A DNA stretch of 64,000 bases from Arthrobacter cheniae (lineage in GTDB: Bacteria; Actinomycetota; Actinomycetes; Actinomycetales; Micrococcaceae), in contig NZ_QZVT01000005.1 of the NCBI RefSeq assembly GCF_003602275.1, positions 320,895 through 384,894 of the forward strand, read 5' to 3'. Below the pieces are notes generated by a model. That model saw nothing but the letters and a program-made list of their open reading frames with translations, was not told where the DNA came from and did no database searches. Position 1 is the first letter of the stretch; each line of letters begins with the position of its first letter. A program made the position numbers and the translations under genes. Below, in pieces: positions 9,693 through 17,814 of this stretch.

Positions 9693-9728
9693 AACAGGAA
9701 AGACCCGCCGTAGCGGGTCTTTCCTGTT
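9693..9728. terminator. Strong hairpin terminator after the DUF3040 gene
   Basis: A perfect 16-base stem (9693-9708 with 9713-9728) and a four-base loop CGTA. The GC-rich centre ACCCGC is flanked by A/T-containing arms. It lies 24 bases past the stop codon of the minus-strand gene ending at 9752 and about 200 bases upstream of the mraZ promoter, so it would insulate the dcw operon. The symmetric arms could work in both directions. Confidence 0.75.
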
Positions 9729-9751
9729 GATGTGGGCGGTGGTTACGGGAA

Positions 9752-10129
9752 TCAGCTCTGGTCGCGCTTCCGCTCGTCCCACTTGTCCTCGAGGCTGGTC
9801 ATGAAACCACCCTTACCGCCGGTCGGTGTCTTCGACGGCCTACCGGCCGTCTCACCCCCATCGACCTGCTTCGACTTGGTGGTGGCGAAGTACACTCCTC
9901 CACCCATGATCAGGAAGCCTGCCACTCCGATGAAGATGTTCTGATAGACGATGCCTGCAAGCAGGACGAGGATGCCGGCGATCGTGATGAGCGAACCGAT
10001 GACAAGACGCCTGGTCGACATCGACTTCCGCGTGTCAGAAGCCATCGAATGCGCAAACTTGGGATCGTCGGCGTGCAACTGCTGTTCAAGCTGATCAAGC
10101 AACCTCTGCTCGTGTTCCGAGAGTGCCAT
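9752..10129 (-). CDS. DUF3040 domain membrane protein
   Basis: A 125-residue protein with an N-terminal amphipathic segment MALSEHEQRLLDQLEQQL typical of DUF3040, an acidic/basic linker, two adjacent transmembrane helices (about residues 41-60 and 63-80) and a hydrophilic Lys/Gly-rich tail. The function of the family is unknown; it is common near the dcw cluster of actinobacteria (Rv2169c-like position). I chose ATG at 10129 because AAGGAGGCGGTC immediately precedes it; an ATG at 10177 in the same frame has no ribosome binding site and would add 16 poorly fitting residues. It is transcribed alone and ends at the 9693-9728 hairpin. Confidence 0.85.
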   Translation of the reverse strand: MALSEHEQRLLDQLEQQLHADDPKFAHSMASDTRKSMSTRRLVIGSLITIAGILVLLAGIVYQNIFIGVAGFLIMGGGVYFATTKSKQVDGGETAGRPSKTPTGGKGGFMTSLEDKWDERKRDQS

Positions 10130-10398
10130 GACCGCCTCCTTGATGTGGGTACCAACGTTCCTCAACCAACCAACCAACGTCCCGGACGCTGACCAGGTTC
10201 CCGGCGGAGGGGCCTGGAACTGCGGGCTCCGGACGACGGAAATGTGTACTTGACGACAGCTGGGCTGCCTCGTTAAAGACTAGTTTGCTACGGGGTGGGC
10301 GCAAAGTCACAATGCGGATTCCACGGGGGCTTCCGTTGGAGGCCCTGCGACCCTTATACCGCTCAAGGGCGCGGATCCCGGGCGCCCCGCGGTGGTCC

Positions 10399-10425
10399 TC
10401 CGGAGCCCGTTCCGGGCACTCCGGA
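10399..10425 (-). terminator. Hairpin downstream of dinB
   Basis: Arms 10399-10409 and 10413-10425 pair over 11 bases with a two-base bulge and a three-base loop. The element lies 37 bases beyond the dinB stop codon. No T-run follows, as often seen in GC-rich actinobacteria. The rest of the 332-base gap (10130-10461) holds no credible gene; a TAGTCT sequence on the minus strand near 10280 could be a -10 element for the DUF3040 gene. Confidence 0.5.
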
Positions 10426-10461
10426 TGGCCCGGGTCGAGCGCCTCCTTCGTAGCTGTCCGG

Positions 10462-11721
10462 CTACACGCCACCAGGGGACGAGGATGATCCTCCGGAGTG
10501 TCCGCTGCGCGGGTCGTCGTTCCGCTTCGGGGTGAGGAGGCCCGCAGGCATGACGCCTGCACCACCGAACTTCCTGTTCACATCATCGAGGACGCGCTCG
10601 GCAAGCCTCCAGTTGTCGTCCCGACGATCGATCGTCAGTTGGGTGGATCCGTCCCCGCCGCTCTCGAGGGCTTCCGCACGCAGGCCGATCAGTCGAACTG
10701 CCATAGGTCTATCGCCCAGGGCAGCAAGCAGGGCAGTCGCAGCCGCGTACAGTGCGTTGGCGCTGTCTACCGGCTCATCGAGCTTCTTCGACCGCGTCAG
10801 GGTCGAGAAGTCCGCGTACCGGAGTTTCAGCGCGACTCCCCCGGCGCGGTTACCGGAGGCGCGGAGCCTTGTCGCCGTTCGATGCGCGAGTCTCAACAGC
10901 TCCCGCCGCAGGACGTCGGAATCCTCGACGTCCCTCGAGAACGTCTCCTCCGCGCCGATGCTCTTCTCCGCCCGCGAGACCACGACACGTCGCGGATCCC
11001 TGCCCCACGCCAGCTGGTGGACGTGCTCCCCGGAGCTGCCGAGCAACTGCCTCAGCGCGGACACCGGTGTGTGCGCGACGTCCTCCACGGTGCGGATGCC
11101 TATTCGGGCGAGGACCTCCTGGGTTTTCGCTCCCACGCCCCACAGGGCGGACACGGGAAGGGTATGCAGGTAGGCGACGGTCTGATCACCAGGGATGAGC
11201 AGGAGCCCGTCCGGTTTGGCCCTTGTCGAGGCGATCTTGGCGACGAACTTCGTCGTCGCAGCGCCGACGCTCGCGGTGATGCCGAGAGTGGACCGGATCT
11301 CCGCCCGCACCTGCTCGCCGATCTCGCGCGGGCCGCCCAGCCGACGCATGGAACCGGCAACGTCGAGGAAGGCCTCGTCGACGCTCAGTTGCTCCACATG
11401 TGGAGTGACGGAGCGGAAGATGCGCATCACCTGGCTGGATACCTCCGAGTACCTCTGGTGATGTGGCGGCAGGATCACGGCTGTAGGGCATTGGCGCATC
11501 GCAACCGACATGGGCATGGCCGAGCGGACGCCGAAAGCCCGGGCCTCGTAGGAGGCCGACAGGACGACTGATCGCCCGGAGGGCGAGCCGACGACGACGG
11601 GTACCCCGTGCAGGTGCGGATGGTCGAGCAGCTCGACGGCGACGAAGAAAGCATCCATGTCGATATGGAGGATGTGACACTCCGCGTACTCGGCCGGCTT
11701 CTGCCCCTCGTCCTTCACCAC
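10462..11721 (-). CDS. dinB: DNA polymerase IV (Y-family translesion polymerase)
   Basis: Error-prone polymerase for bypass of DNA lesions. The catalytic acidic residues are seen in HIDMDAFFVAVE near the N-terminus and SVDEAFLDV about 100 residues on. A helix-hairpin-helix part (LWGVGAKTQEVLARIGI) and the little-finger domain follow, ending in a Ser/Gly-rich tail that lacks an obvious beta-clamp pentapeptide. The frame is open to 11895, but that would run into the divergent prenyl synthase gene. I place the start at GTG 11721 because TACGAT lies exactly six bases upstream, the leaderless pattern shared with four other genes here. Length is then 419 aa, normal for the family. No LexA box is visible. 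Confidence 0.92.
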   Translation of the reverse strand: MVKDEGQKPAEYAECHILHIDMDAFFVAVELLDHPHLHGVPVVVGSPSGRSVVLSASYEARAFGVRSAMPMSVAMRQCPTAVILPPHHQRYSEVSSQVMRIFRSVTPHVEQLSVDEAFLDVAGSMRRLGGPREIGEQVRAEIRSTLGITASVGAATTKFVAKIASTRAKPDGLLLIPGDQTVAYLHTLPVSALWGVGAKTQEVLARIGIRTVEDVAHTPVSALRQLLGSSGEHVHQLAWGRDPRRVVVSRAEKSIGAEETFSRDVEDSDVLRRELLRLAHRTATRLRASGNRAGGVALKLRYADFSTLTRSKKLDEPVDSANALYAAATALLAALGDRPMAVRLIGLRAEALESGGDGSTQLTIDRRDDNWRLAERVLDDVNRKFGGAGVMPAGLLTPKRNDDPRSGHSGGSSSSPGGV

Positions 11722-11727
11722 GCACAC

Positions 11728-11733
11728 ATCGTA
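11728..11733 (-). promoter_or_regulatory. -10 element for a leaderless dinB transcript
   Basis: TACGAT on the minus strand, then GTGTGC, then the GTG start codon at 11721. The spacing puts transcription start on the first base of the start codon. There is no ribosome binding site and no clear -35. Confidence 0.55.
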
Positions 11734-11850
11734 CGCAGTACTACTGACAAGCCACCGTCCCGTACGGCGAACGCCCTCAAGGCCTTCGGGAGCGACGGGA
11801 CCGACAGATAGAGTGGAAGCTCCAGACCAGCCGACCTGCCCGGGAGATCC

Positions 11851-12972
11851 ATGCTGTCCGCACCTGCCACCCCCTACCAGGGCAGCCCCGCTCACGATGT
11901 CACCGCTGAGCAGGATCTTTTCCGCGGTTCCCTGACGCGCACCATCGACGGCTTCCTGGCCGAGCAGCGGGACGTGTTGGCCGCCATCTCCGAGGAATCG
12001 TTGCCCCTCATCTCGAGCATCGCAACGCTGACCGGAGGCGGCAAGAGGATGCGTGCGCTCCTGTGCTACTGGGGGTGGCGGGCCGCGGGAGGATCAGCAG
12101 GGGCGTCCGCACCCGTTACGGCCGGGACGGCACTCGAGTTCTTCCAGGCCGCCGCCCTGATCCACGACGACATCATCGACCGCTCGGACACCAGGCGCGG
12201 GCGTCCGAGCGTGCACCGGCAGTTCACGGCCAGTCATACGGATGCGGGTTGGCATCTGGATCCCGAGCGTTTCGGTGTGTCGGCCGCAATCCTTGCGGGA
12301 GACCTCTGCCTTGCCTTCAGCGAGGAGCTCTTCACGTCGTCGTGCTCCTCCGAAGCGGGCGGTGCTGCCCGGATCATCTTCAACCGGATGCGCACCGAGG
12401 TGATGGCGGGACAGTACCTCGATCTCCTGGAGGAGGCGGTCGGGCCGGACCAGACGCCGGAGGTAGCCGAGGAAAGGGCGCTGAACATCCTGCGGTTCAA
12501 GTCCGCCAAGTACTCGATGGAACGTCCACTGATGCTCGGGGGCGCGCTCGCCGGCGCCGACGAGGCACTGCTGTCGGCCTATTCCGCGTTCGCGCTCCCC
12601 CTGGGCGAGGCATTCCAGCTTCGCGATGACGTGCTCGGCGTCTTCGGGGACCCGGACGTGACCGGGAAGCCTGCAGGCGACGATCTGCGGGAGGGCAAGC
12701 GCACCTTCCTCATTGCACGGGCCCTTGGATCCAGCGGGAGCGATGCCCGGGCAAGGATCAACGGGATGCTGGGAGATACCTCCCTCGACGCGGCTTCCGT
12801 CCACACCCTGCGCGAACTCATCATCGCGAGCGGAGCGCTGGCCCATACCGAGCAACTCATCGCTTCGAAGTCGGAACAGGCCTTCAGTGCGCTCGAAGAG
12901 CTCGACATCGACGCGGTGCCGATGGAGGCCCTCCGCCTCCTCGCCGAAGCGGCGGTGACCAGGAGCGCCTGA
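11851..12972 (+). CDS. Polyprenyl (geranylgeranyl-type) diphosphate synthase
   Basis: Trans-isoprenyl diphosphate synthase of 373 residues that condenses isopentenyl diphosphate with allylic diphosphates. It has GGGKRMRA (62-69), the first Asp-rich motif DDIID (106-110) and second Asp-rich region DDVLG (259-263) followed by GDDLREGKRTFLI. The residue pattern before the first motif suggests a short to medium chain product, but chain length cannot be read with certainty. It corresponds in position to idsA2 of M. tuberculosis (next to the Rv2175c and pknL genes). GGGAGATCC directly before ATG 11851 is the ribosome binding site. dinB is divergent, with a 129-base shared upstream region. Confidence 0.93.
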   Translation: MLSAPATPYQGSPAHDVTAEQDLFRGSLTRTIDGFLAEQRDVLAAISEESLPLISSIATLTGGGKRMRALLCYWGWRAAGGSAGASAPVTAGTALEFFQAAALIHDDIIDRSDTRRGRPSVHRQFTASHTDAGWHLDPERFGVSAAILAGDLCLAFSEELFTSSCSSEAGGAARIIFNRMRTEVMAGQYLDLLEEAVGPDQTPEVAEERALNILRFKSAKYSMERPLMLGGALAGADEALLSAYSAFALPLGEAFQLRDDVLGVFGDPDVTGKPAGDDLREGKRTFLIARALGSSGSDARARINGMLGDTSLDAASVHTLRELIIASGALAHTEQLIASKSEQAFSALEELDIDAVPMEALRLLAEAAVTRSA

Positions 12973-12999
12973 TGGATCCCGGCCGTCGGCGAGCCTCGG

Positions 13000-13061
13000 T
13001 CGGCGATCACGTCGGCGATCCTCAATCGGCGATCACGTCGGCGACTTTCGGTCGGCGATCA
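13000..13061. repeat. 25-base tandem repeat between convergent genes
   Basis: The 19-base core TCGGCGATCACGTCGGCGA occurs at 13000-13018 and 13025-13043, and its first ten bases recur at 13052-13061, giving about 2.5 units with a period of 25-27. It lies in the 128-base gap between the convergent prenyl synthase gene and the Rv2175c-like gene. It encodes nothing obvious and has no strong hairpin. Confidence 0.7.
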
Positions 13062-13100
13062 GGACGAACACCCGCCAAGGGCAGGGCAACCCGGGAACTG

Positions 13101-13454
13101 CTACCAGGCGGCTGCCTGGGCACGACGCCGGATCTCGGTCTTCCGGCCCTCGCGCAGGGCGTCGATCGGACGACCCGGCAGCGACTCATCCTCTGTGTAG
13201 AGCCATCGGATGATGTCCTCGTCCCCGTAGCCCGAATCGGCCAGGACGACGATGGTGCCCTTCAGGCTGTCGAGGACGGCACCTTCCACCAGGAACTCGG
13301 CGGGGACGCTGCGGATGTTCCGATCACCGATCCGCACGCTGACGAGAGACTTCTCGCTGATGAGCGAGTGCACTCTCGTGATCGGGAGGTCGAGTGCCCT
13401 GGCCACATCGGGAAGGTTCAGCCAGGACGGGACGAGGAGTTCTAGTTCATTCAC
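13101..13454 (-). CDS. Rv2175c-family DNA-binding protein
   Basis: A 117-residue protein with an N-terminal winged-helix-like segment (LNLPDVARALDLPITRVHSLI, split as LNLPDVARALD and LPITRVHSLI) and a conserved C-terminal region with IVVLADSGYGDEDIIRWLYTE. In M. tuberculosis the homologue Rv2175c is a DNA-binding substrate of PknL; the pknL gene lies 2 kb away here, separated by a LysM protein gene. The start is a GTG at 13454, the only start before an in-frame stop. No ribosome binding site is seen; CACCCT lies six bases upstream, a poor match to the leaderless -10 pattern used elsewhere in the window. Role on the chromosome unknown. Confidence 0.85.
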   Translation of the reverse strand: MNELELLVPSWLNLPDVARALDLPITRVHSLISEKSLVSVRIGDRNIRSVPAEFLVEGAVLDSLKGTIVVLADSGYGDEDIIRWLYTEDESLPGRPIDALREGRKTEIRRRAQAAAW

Positions 13455-13633
13455 CGTTCAAGGGTGCCACGCCCGCACTCCCCATCTCCACTCGGGTCGA
13501 CGTCATCACCGACCCATACCCACCGGGCATACATCCTGTACCGCTCGACGTCCAGGCGACACGCAGGCCGACAGGGGACGACACGCCGCAGCGGAGCCTT
13601 CCGCGCTTTCGGGACCACTTGTGCTAATGCCTT

Positions 13634-13646
13634 TATCGTGTAAGTT
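13634..13646 (+). promoter_or_regulatory. Candidate -10 elements for the LysM transglycosylase gene
   Basis: TATCGT (13634-13639) and TAAGTT (13641-13646) both match TANNNT. Either would give a leader of roughly 125-135 bases before the ATG at 13781. The leader is A/C-rich, then contains a small hairpin (CCCGG with CCGGG, about 13708-13733). I checked it for a c-di-AMP riboswitch, which precedes many actinobacterial wall hydrolase genes, and did not recognise one. The remainder of the 326-base gap 13455-13780 shows nothing else. Confidence 0.35.
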
Positions 13647-13780
13647 CACAGGAGTCACACAAGCAACACTAACAACACGTGACACAACAGCATCAGCACG
13701 TGCATGTGCCCGGACAGGAAGTTCTCCACCGGGCTCATGCGTCCGCGCGGACTCAGCCGCCAACAGACGAGGAACGAAAC

Positions 13781-15355
13781 ATGACTGCCCAGCGATCGAA
13801 CGCACCGCTGCACGGCGCCCGCAAGAAGGCCGTCGGCGCGAGCCCGCGCCGCTTGAACATCGCCGTCACCACTGCCGCGCTGCCCGCGGTGATCCTCTCT
13901 TCCGTGGCCCTCGCCCAACCGGCAGCGGCAGCGCCCGCTCAGGTCGCTTCGACCGCCCACCACCTCGGCGGAACGGCAATCACTCTTCCCTCGAGGGCGA
14001 TCGTGCCGGCCGCTCTGGTCGCCGTACAGGTACCCGCGCAGAAGATCGCAGTTGTGACGCAGACGATTCCGAGCGAGTACACCATCAAGCCCGGGGACAC
14101 CATCGGTGCGATCGCCAAGAGGTACGGGCTGGCCACGAACGCCGTCCTCACCCTCAACAGCATGGACGCACGGACGATCATCTACCCGGGCCGGAAGATC
14201 AAGCTGACCGGCACCGCGCCCGGTGGGAAGCCATCGCCCGCACCCGCGGCTCCAGCCGGCGAGAAGCCCGGATCCACCTACGTCGTGAAGCCTGGTGACA
14301 CCCTCGGTGCCATCGCTACCCGTAACGGCGTGAGCCTCCAGAGCCTCCTCTCAGGCAACAACCTGTCGATGAACTCGATCATCTACCCGGGCCAGAAGCT
14401 CGGCCTCGGAGGCAAGGCTCCCTCGGCTGCTCCCGCCCCGGCTCCGGGCAAGCCCGCACCCGCACCGGTCGACGGCGGCTCCTACACCGTGAAGGGCGGA
14501 GACACCCTCGGTGCCATCGCCTCCCGGAACGGAGTGGGCCTCGACTCGCTGCTGAAGGAGAACGGCCTCTCCATGACGTCGATCATCTACCCGGGCCAGA
14601 AGCTGAAGCTGACAGGGTCGGTCACTACCCAGTCCACCCCGCCGAAGGCGAACCAGCCCGCCCCGGCGCCGGCCCCCCAGTCCGGCTCCTACACCGTGAA
14701 GGGCGGAGACACCCTCGGTGCCATCGCCTCCCGGAACGGGGTGGCGCTGCCGGCACTGCTGAGCGCGAACAAGATGACGACGTCCACTGTCATCTACCCC
14801 GGGCAGAAGCTCACGATCCCCGGCAAGAGCGGCACCCCGGCACCTGCTCCGGCCCCCACTGCCACCGACCTCGTCCCGTCGACGTTCCTCGGCTACACAT
14901 ATCCGGACAGGGTGGTGGCGGACGCCAACGCCAACAAGGCGCTGCTGAACTCCCTGCCTGCGCCGTCGCAGGCTGAGATGAAGCAGATCGTTGCCGACAC
15001 GGCGCGCTCCATGGGCGTCGATCCCAGCCTCGCACTCGCCTTCGCCTACCAGGAGTCCGGCTTCAACCAGCGGTCGGTGTCTCCTGCGAACGCCATCGGC
15101 ACCATGCAGGTCATCCCCTCGTCCGGCCAGTGGGCAAGCGACCTCGTAGGTCGCAAGCTCAACCTCATGGATCCCCACGACAACGCTACGGCCGGTGTCG
15201 CGATCATCCGCTCGCTCGTTCGCACGAGCCCGTCGCTGGATATTGCAATCGCCTCCTACTACCAGGGGCAGTACTCGGTGCAGTCCCGGGGCATGTACGA
15301 GGACACCAAGCAGTACGTCGCCGCGATCAAGTCCCACCAGAAGAACTTCCGGTAG
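13781..15355 (+). CDS. Secreted LysM-repeat lytic transglycosylase
   Basis: Secreted peptidoglycan-binding and -cleaving protein of 524 residues. A twin-basic N-terminus and hydrophobic core with AQPAAAAPA (about residues 30-55) form a signal peptide. Four LysM modules follow, each starting (Y)(T/V)(I/V)K.GDT(I/L)GAIA and ending IIYPG(Q/R)K, joined by Ala/Pro linkers. The C-terminal 120 residues are an SLT lytic transglycosylase domain with the catalytic Glu in AYQESGFN, then NAIGTMQVIP and a Tyr-containing SYYQGQYS. The start is ATG 13781 with AGGAA about nine bases upstream; a GTG at 13679 would add a His-rich stretch in front of the signal peptide. Modules 3 and 4 are near-identical at the DNA level. 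Confidence 0.93.
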   Translation: MTAQRSNAPLHGARKKAVGASPRRLNIAVTTAALPAVILSSVALAQPAAAAPAQVASTAHHLGGTAITLPSRAIVPAALVAVQVPAQKIAVVTQTIPSEYTIKPGDTIGAIAKRYGLATNAVLTLNSMDARTIIYPGRKIKLTGTAPGGKPSPAPAAPAGEKPGSTYVVKPGDTLGAIATRNGVSLQSLLSGNNLSMNSIIYPGQKLGLGGKAPSAAPAPAPGKPAPAPVDGGSYTVKGGDTLGAIASRNGVGLDSLLKENGLSMTSIIYPGQKLKLTGSVTTQSTPPKANQPAPAPAPQSGSYTVKGGDTLGAIASRNGVALPALLSANKMTTSTVIYPGQKLTIPGKSGTPAPAPAPTATDLVPSTFLGYTYPDRVVADANANKALLNSLPAPSQAEMKQIVADTARSMGVDPSLALAFAYQESGFNQRSVSPANAIGTMQVIPSSGQWASDLVGRKLNLMDPHDNATAGVAIIRSLVRTSPSLDIAIASYYQGQYSVQSRGMYEDTKQYVAAIKSHQKNFR

Positions 15356-15396
15356 GTCCGGACCGGAGTTCGCGCAGAACTCCCGGAGCAAGGCCG

Positions 15397-15435
15397 AGGA
15401 GGGGGCGGGCTCGCGTGGTGGTCCCGCCCCCTCCT
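15397..15435. terminator. GC-rich hairpin terminator between the LysM gene and pknL
   Basis: A perfect 13-base stem (15397-15409 with 15423-15435) made almost entirely of G:C pairs, with a 13-base loop, 42 bases after the stop codon. No T-run follows. It ends 13 bases before the pknL -10 element, so it should separate the two transcripts. Confidence 0.65.
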
Positions 15436-15447
15436 GCTGCGCCCGTT

Positions 15448-15453
15448 TAGTAT
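15448..15453 (+). promoter_or_regulatory. -10 element for a leaderless pknL transcript
   Basis: TAGTAT followed by CGGATG and then GTG at 15460, which puts the expected transcription start on the GTG. No ribosome binding site precedes either the ATG at 15457 or the GTG. Confidence 0.6.
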
Positions 15454-15459
15454 CGGATG

Positions 15460-17805
15460 GTGCACCAGCAACGGAAGGACCCCCTCGAGGGCGCTACTGT
15501 CGACGGACGCTACGTCGTCCAGTCGCGGTTGGCCCGCGGGGGCATGTCCACGGTGTACCTCGCCACCGACCGTCGGCTGGATCGTCGGGTTGCGCTCAAG
15601 GTCCTCTACCCGCACCTCGCCGACCAACCCGGCTTCATCGACCGCTTCGAGCAGGAAGCGAAGTCGGCGGCCCGCCTGTCCCATCCCCACGTCGTGGGTG
15701 TCCTCGATCAGGGGGTCGACGAGATCAACGGGCAGGCCGTGGCCTACCTCGTCATGGAATTCGTGCAGGGCCGTACCCTTCGGGACCTGCTTCGCGAACA
15801 CGGCCGGCTCACTCCGCGCCATGCCCTGGTGCTCCTCGACGCCGTCGTCGAAGGGCTCGCGGCCGCACATGACGCCGGCCTCGTCCACCGTGACGTGAAG
15901 CCCGAGAATGTGCTCCTGTCGGATACCGGGCAGGTGAAGATCGCCGATTTCGGCCTTGCGCGGGCAGTCTCGGCAACCACCGGTACGGCCACCCTCGTCG
16001 GCACGGTCGCCTACCTCTCCCCCGAGCTCGTCCTCGGCAAACCCGCCGAGGCACAGAGCGATATCTACTCGACGGGCATCATGCTCTTCGAACTCCTGAC
16101 CGGCAAGCAGCCCTTCACCGGCGAGACGCCCATCCAGGTCGCTATCCAGCACGCCCAGTCCGATGTACCCGCACCCTCCGTCCTCCTGCCGGGATTACCC
16201 GAGGACATCGATGAACTCGTCCAGTGGTGCACATCCCGGGATCCTGAGGATCGGCCCGTCAACGGAGCGGCGCTGCTCGGCGAACTCCGGCACATCAGTG
16301 CCGTCCTGACCGATGAGGAACTGGATTTCGCTCCCGCGGATGCGCCCGGACCCCGCCCGGTCCAGAACACCCTCACCTCCGCCGTCGTCCCGCGCATTTC
16401 CGTCGATGAACCCGACGACGACGGCTACCGCACGGAGGCACTGCCGCGCACAGGGTTCGCCGACGACGCACGCGTGGAAGCCCCGGCGCCGGGCGGAGCC
16501 ACGGAGGCCTTCCCACGGACGATGCAGGACGACAACTCCACCAGCGTGATCGGAAGGGACCACAACGCGACTCGCGTGATCGGAACCATGCCCGCGGCTC
16601 CGCCGTCCTTCGGCCGGCCGCACGGTACGCCTGCGGCAGCAGCCTCCAGCCAGGCTGTCTCCTCGCCGACCGACACCACCAGAATCGGACGCCCCGGGAG
16701 CCACGAAAGCGCCTCCTGGACCGACGGCGACGTCGGCTGGTACGACGGGCACACCGAACAGGACGCACCCGAGGCCGGGCGTGACAACACCGGACGCGAT
16801 GGCGGCGAGCGGCCGGGCGGCGCGCGCACCGCGGGTAGCACGGCACGCCCCCTGTCCAAACGGCAGCAGTCCCGTCAGGCGCAGCGCCCGCAGAAGTCCC
16901 TCCACGGCCGAGCGGCCCGCCGCTGGGTGCGCGTACTCGTCGCCCTGCTGATCATGCTGGCAGCGCTCGTCGCCATTGCGAGCTGGTTCTTCGGCGCGGG
17001 ACCTGCGGGAGTCGTGTCCCTTCCCGATGTCGCCGACGTGCCGCTCGAGCAAGCGCGCGCAGCGCTTGACGAGCAGGGCCTCGCGTCCCTCACCACGGAG
17101 GAGGTCTTCAACGAGCAGGTCCTTGCGGGACTCGTGATTGCGACCGATCCGGTCGCGTCGTCCGAGGTCCGTCGGTTCGAGCCGGTCGAACTCATCGTGT
17201 CCAAGGGACCCGAACTCTTCGACGTCCCTGACCTCCTCGGCAGGACGGCGGTCGAGGCCGCCGTCGAACTCGGTTCGGCCGGGCTCGCTCTCGGAGGCGT
17301 GGAGGAGGAATACAACGAGGAGGTGACTGCAGGAGACGTCTTCCGGCAGACACCAGAGAAGGGCGCCGAACGGCGCCGCGATTCCACGGTGGACGTCGTC
17401 GTGTCACTCGGGCCGGCACCGATCGCCGTTCCCGACGTCGCCGGGCTCACCGAGCAGGAAGCGGTGTCCGCTCTCGAGCAGGCGGGGCTGGAGGCCGTGG
17501 TCGTCGAGGTCAAGGAGTACAGCAGGACCGTTCCGGCGGGCTCTGTCATCAGCCAGGCTCCGACGGCCGTCGAGGTGCAGCGGGGTACACCAGTCACGCT
17601 GACACTGTCCCGGGGACCGCGCTCGGTGAAGGTGCCCAACGTCTTCTCACTGCCCGAGGACCGGGCCGTCGCTGCCCTGGAGGCGGCCGGTTTCGTGGTG
17701 CAGGTCGACTACACCTTCGGCAGCGCCGTCCTCGGCCTCGTGGCCAGACAGAGCCCGACGGGTGATCAGCCCGAAGGGACGACGGTACGCATCACCGTCA
17801 CGTAG
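15460..17805 (+). CDS. pknL: Ser/Thr protein kinase PknL with four PASTA domains
   Basis: Membrane-spanning Hanks-type kinase of about 780 residues. The kinase domain (15-275) has a Gly-rich loop (RLARGGMSTVYLA), ATP-binding Lys 48, HRDVKPEN (catalytic Asp about 146) and DFG (164-166), and a Thr-rich activation loop (SATTGTATLVGT). A 200-residue disordered, Thr-rich juxtamembrane linker leads to a single transmembrane helix (about 490-512) and four extracellular PASTA domains, which bind muropeptides or lipid II in related kinases. The start at GTG 15460 follows the leaderless pattern; ATG 15457, one codon earlier, is the alternative. Neighbours (Rv2175c-like gene, aroG) match the M. tuberculosis pknL locus. 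Confidence 0.95.
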   Translation: MHQQRKDPLEGATVDGRYVVQSRLARGGMSTVYLATDRRLDRRVALKVLYPHLADQPGFIDRFEQEAKSAARLSHPHVVGVLDQGVDEINGQAVAYLVMEFVQGRTLRDLLREHGRLTPRHALVLLDAVVEGLAAAHDAGLVHRDVKPENVLLSDTGQVKIADFGLARAVSATTGTATLVGTVAYLSPELVLGKPAEAQSDIYSTGIMLFELLTGKQPFTGETPIQVAIQHAQSDVPAPSVLLPGLPEDIDELVQWCTSRDPEDRPVNGAALLGELRHISAVLTDEELDFAPADAPGPRPVQNTLTSAVVPRISVDEPDDDGYRTEALPRTGFADDARVEAPAPGGATEAFPRTMQDDNSTSVIGRDHNATRVIGTMPAAPPSFGRPHGTPAAAASSQAVSSPTDTTRIGRPGSHESASWTDGDVGWYDGHTEQDAPEAGRDNTGRDGGERPGGARTAGSTARPLSKRQQSRQAQRPQKSLHGRAARRWVRVLVALLIMLAALVAIASWFFGAGPAGVVSLPDVADVPLEQARAALDEQGLASLTTEEVFNEQVLAGLVIATDPVASSEVRRFEPVELIVSKGPELFDVPDLLGRTAVEAAVELGSAGLALGGVEEEYNEEVTAGDVFRQTPEKGAERRRDSTVDVVVSLGPAPIAVPDVAGLTEQEAVSALEQAGLEAVVVEVKEYSRTVPAGSVISQAPTAVEVQRGTPVTLTLSRGPRSVKVPNVFSLPEDRAVAALEAAGFVVQVDYTFGSAVLGLVARQSPTGDQPEGTTVRITVT

Positions 17806-17814
17806 GTGCTCCGG

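Noticed and set aside
11722-11850. A LexA (SOS) box controlling dinB
   Set aside because: No GAAC-N4-GTTC-type palindrome occurs in the 129-base region; a leaderless promoter explains the start.
13640-13780. A c-di-AMP riboswitch in the leader of the LysM transglycosylase gene
   Set aside because: Such riboswitches precede many actinobacterial wall hydrolase genes, but I could not find the conserved paired elements here; only a small hairpin is visible.
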